Assembly (NCBI RefSeq): GCF_903969135.1 | Contig: NZ_LR824569.1 | Coordinates: 5,105,001-5,169,000, forward strand | DNA length: 64,000 nt | DNA from: Chryseobacterium sp. JV274 | GTDB taxonomy: Bacteria > Bacteroidota > Bacteroidia > Flavobacteriales > Weeksellaceae | Direction of reading: 5' to 3' | In this document: piece by piece, positions 63,990 through 64,000 of the stretch | How positions within the stretch are numbered: the first letter of the stretch is position 1 | Layout of the letters: each line of letters opens with the position of its first letter | Position numbers and translations under genes: made by a program | The notes under the pieces: model-generated | Database searches by the model: none | Told to the model about the DNA's origin: nothing | Seen by the model: the letters and a program-made list of their open reading frames with translations, nothing else

Positions 63990-64000
63990 TTTTTATATAT

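Noticed and set aside
1..64000. CRISPR array, prophage or rRNA operon
   Set aside because: No regularly spaced direct repeats, no phage structural genes and no rRNA sequence were seen anywhere in the window.

Overview
The window looks like chromosomal DNA of a flavobacterium close to Chryseobacterium (Bacteroidota). The reasons are the AT-rich composition, spacers without Shine-Dalgarno sequences, promoter-like TTTG/TAnnTTTG boxes, Rhs-type proteins with lipoprotein partners, small double-glycine-leader peptides, the LytS/LytTR pair, hybrid Y_Y_Y sensor kinases and many secreted proteins. The assignment rests on gene content only.

Region 1 (1-16.05 kb) is an accessory island. It starts inside an rhs gene whose C-terminal tip is a metzincin-like zinc protease, followed by a small lipoprotein. 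An XRE repressor, a divergent AAA ATPase gene and two tyrosine recombinases (the second lacking key catalytic residues) form a mobile-element core, followed by a GC-richer noncoding stretch with large inverted repeats. A second, displaced rhs core fragment carries a DUF4329 tip and an NTF2-fold immunity gene. After it comes a bank of immunity-type genes: three DUF2750 copies (one frameshifted), two near-duplicate Imm33/DUF2185 genes, an ankyrin protein, a SUFU-type protein and a DUF6882 protein cut short by a stop codon. The island ends in decayed DNA and a tRNA 3'-end fragment that looks like an attachment-site scar.

Region 2 (16.1-25.3 kb) carries three tandem secreted C1q-like proteins, two GG-leader peptide genes, an alpha/beta hydrolase, a DHFR-fold protein, a VOC protein, two exported unknowns and a LytS/LytTR two-component pair.

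Region 3 (25.6-39.5 kb) is a metabolic unit. A cobalamin riboswitch precedes a 70-codon ORF, prpB, prpC and prpD (methylcitrate cycle). The valine-degradation genes follow: mmsA, acyl-CoA dehydrogenase, 3-hydroxyisobutyryl-CoA hydrolase, mmsB and enoyl-CoA hydratase, with a convergent Lrp/AsnC regulator. A second cobalamin riboswitch precedes metE. Valine carbon leaves as propionyl-CoA, which the methylcitrate cycle oxidises without B12. The riboswitches would therefore turn on two B12-independent routes when B12 is scarce.

Region 4 (39.6-64 kb) is mixed core genome: AraC regulators, an aldehyde dehydrogenase, a DUF1062 protein, an ECF42-type sigma factor with its YCII/DGPF partner, PhzF, DoxX, Crp, MFS, a two-component system with a 996-residue sensor, a DUF1349 protein, an alpha-oxoamine synthase with a TetR regulator, and dnaX. 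The dnaX gene is split into two frames at an A10 run followed by a hairpin, which suggests gamma/tau production by frameshifting.
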